NCBI RefSeq assembly: GCF_904528075.1
Contig: NZ_LR882035.1
Location: forward strand, 3,308,678 to 3,372,677
Direction: 5' to 3'
DNA length: 64,000 nt
Source: Agreia sp. COWG
GTDB taxonomy: Bacteria; Actinomycetota; Actinomycetes; Actinomycetales; Microbacteriaceae
The notes under the pieces were generated by a model, which worked only from the letters and a program-made list of their open reading frames with translations, ran no database searches and was not told the DNA's origin. A program made the position numbers and the translations under genes. Positions 63,661 through 64,000 of this stretch are shown here, piece after piece (positions within the stretch are counted from its first letter, which is position 1; every line of letters begins with the position of its first letter).

Positions 63661-64000
63661 GATGTGTTCTCCGTGGCCCGAAGTCTCACCGCGATCAAGC
63701 GGAAGACTGCCGGGAAAGTAGGTGCGGGCCGAATTGGCCACAAGTCAACTGATTAAACCTACGACGTGAAGGCTCAATGGTCAAACTTCGAGCACGCAAA
63801 AGATCAATTATCCACAGACTGTGGAAACTGCCTGTGTATGACACGCGTAGAGTCATTACAGTGAGCTTGCCCTGCCGCATGGCAGGAACTAGCTTGGTTA
63901 TTCAGCTGACCGGCTCCGGGGGGAAGCGGCTCGGCAGCATCAGATTCGACCAGTTTTCCACAGGTCGATTCCCATTTTTTAAATGCGCGACAGGAGTTCC
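63661..64000. promoter_or_regulatory. rpmH upstream region with DnaA boxes; edge of the origin region
   Basis: No gene lies here. DnaA boxes are visible: TTATCCACA at 63808-63816 (perfect consensus), TGTGGAAAC at 63820-63828 (complement GTTTCCACA) and TTTTCCACA at 63954-63962. The region probably carries the divergent rpmH and dnaA promoters, and possibly part of oriC. dnaA itself is beyond the window. Confidence 0.75.

Noticed and set aside
1..64000. CRISPR arrays, insertion sequences, prophage, tRNA or rRNA genes
   Set aside because: No regular spacer-repeat pattern, transposase, integrase or cloverleaf sequence was noticed; a tRNA scan could not be run.

Overview
The window is high-GC actinobacterial DNA, most likely from the family Microbacteriaceae; genus and species cannot be fixed from the sequence alone. 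The right end shows the origin-proximal order rpmH-rnpA-yidD-yidC-jag-rsmG-parA-parB on the minus strand. trxB-trxA, murJ, a DUF6049 gene and a CCA tRNA nucleotidyltransferase lie further out. This matches the order known to the left of dnaA in Actinomycetota, so dnaA is expected just beyond base 64000. No rRNA, tRNA, insertion sequence or CRISPR array was seen.

Layout. 0-9 kb: unlinked housekeeping and membrane genes (holin-like protein, EamA transporter, low-molecular-weight tyrosine phosphatase, purB, HEAT-repeat protein), a two-gene unit of a WXG100-like protein and a GxSxG hydrolase, and a secreted ice-binding protein with a LAATG sorting signal. 8.6-31.1 kb: the accessory centrepiece, a minus-strand cluster of twelve genes. 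It runs from a 2028-residue Ig-like/fibronectin-III surface protein through a MoxR ATPase, DUF58 protein, TgpA-like transglutaminase-fold protein, RDD-FHA protein, PP2C phosphatase, FHA protein, Ser/Thr kinase and second FHA-like protein to an EssC/EccC-type secretion ATPase, followed by a WXG100 protein and a small LpqN-like protein. The first ten genes are nearly all joined by start/stop overlaps. 31.2-39.4 kb: a PDR-type reductase with a MOSC protein, an ABC exporter pair, LtrA, an acetyltransferase, an aldo/keto reductase and an AlaX-type editing protein. 39.5-43.2 kb: dnaB and rpsF-ssb-rpsR-rplI. 43.3-47.1 kb: a FecCD-type metallophore uptake operon with a methyltransferase, preceded by a perfect 7-1-7 Fur/Zur-type operator. 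47.1-64 kb: the conserved origin-flanking block with three perfect parS sites.

How the genes work together. The kinase, phosphatase and four or five FHA-type domains in one operon look like a phospho-signalling module wired to a type VII secretion motor and a giant extracellular anchor protein. The kinase, Fn3, MoxR, DUF58, transglutaminase, PP2C and FHA set resembles the PFNA cluster described in bifidobacteria, here fused to secretion genes. The strongest new signal is an 18-bp palindrome, ATGGGGAG-WW-CTCCCCAT, found upstream of the first gene of this operon (31182-31199) and again upstream of the separate WXG100 gene (9605-9622). It suggests that one regulator controls both transcription units. 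Other regulatory signals are a SigR/SigH-type promoter before trxBA, a candidate S6:S18 leader hairpin before rpsF, and DnaA-box-like repeats upstream of dnaB and at the right edge.
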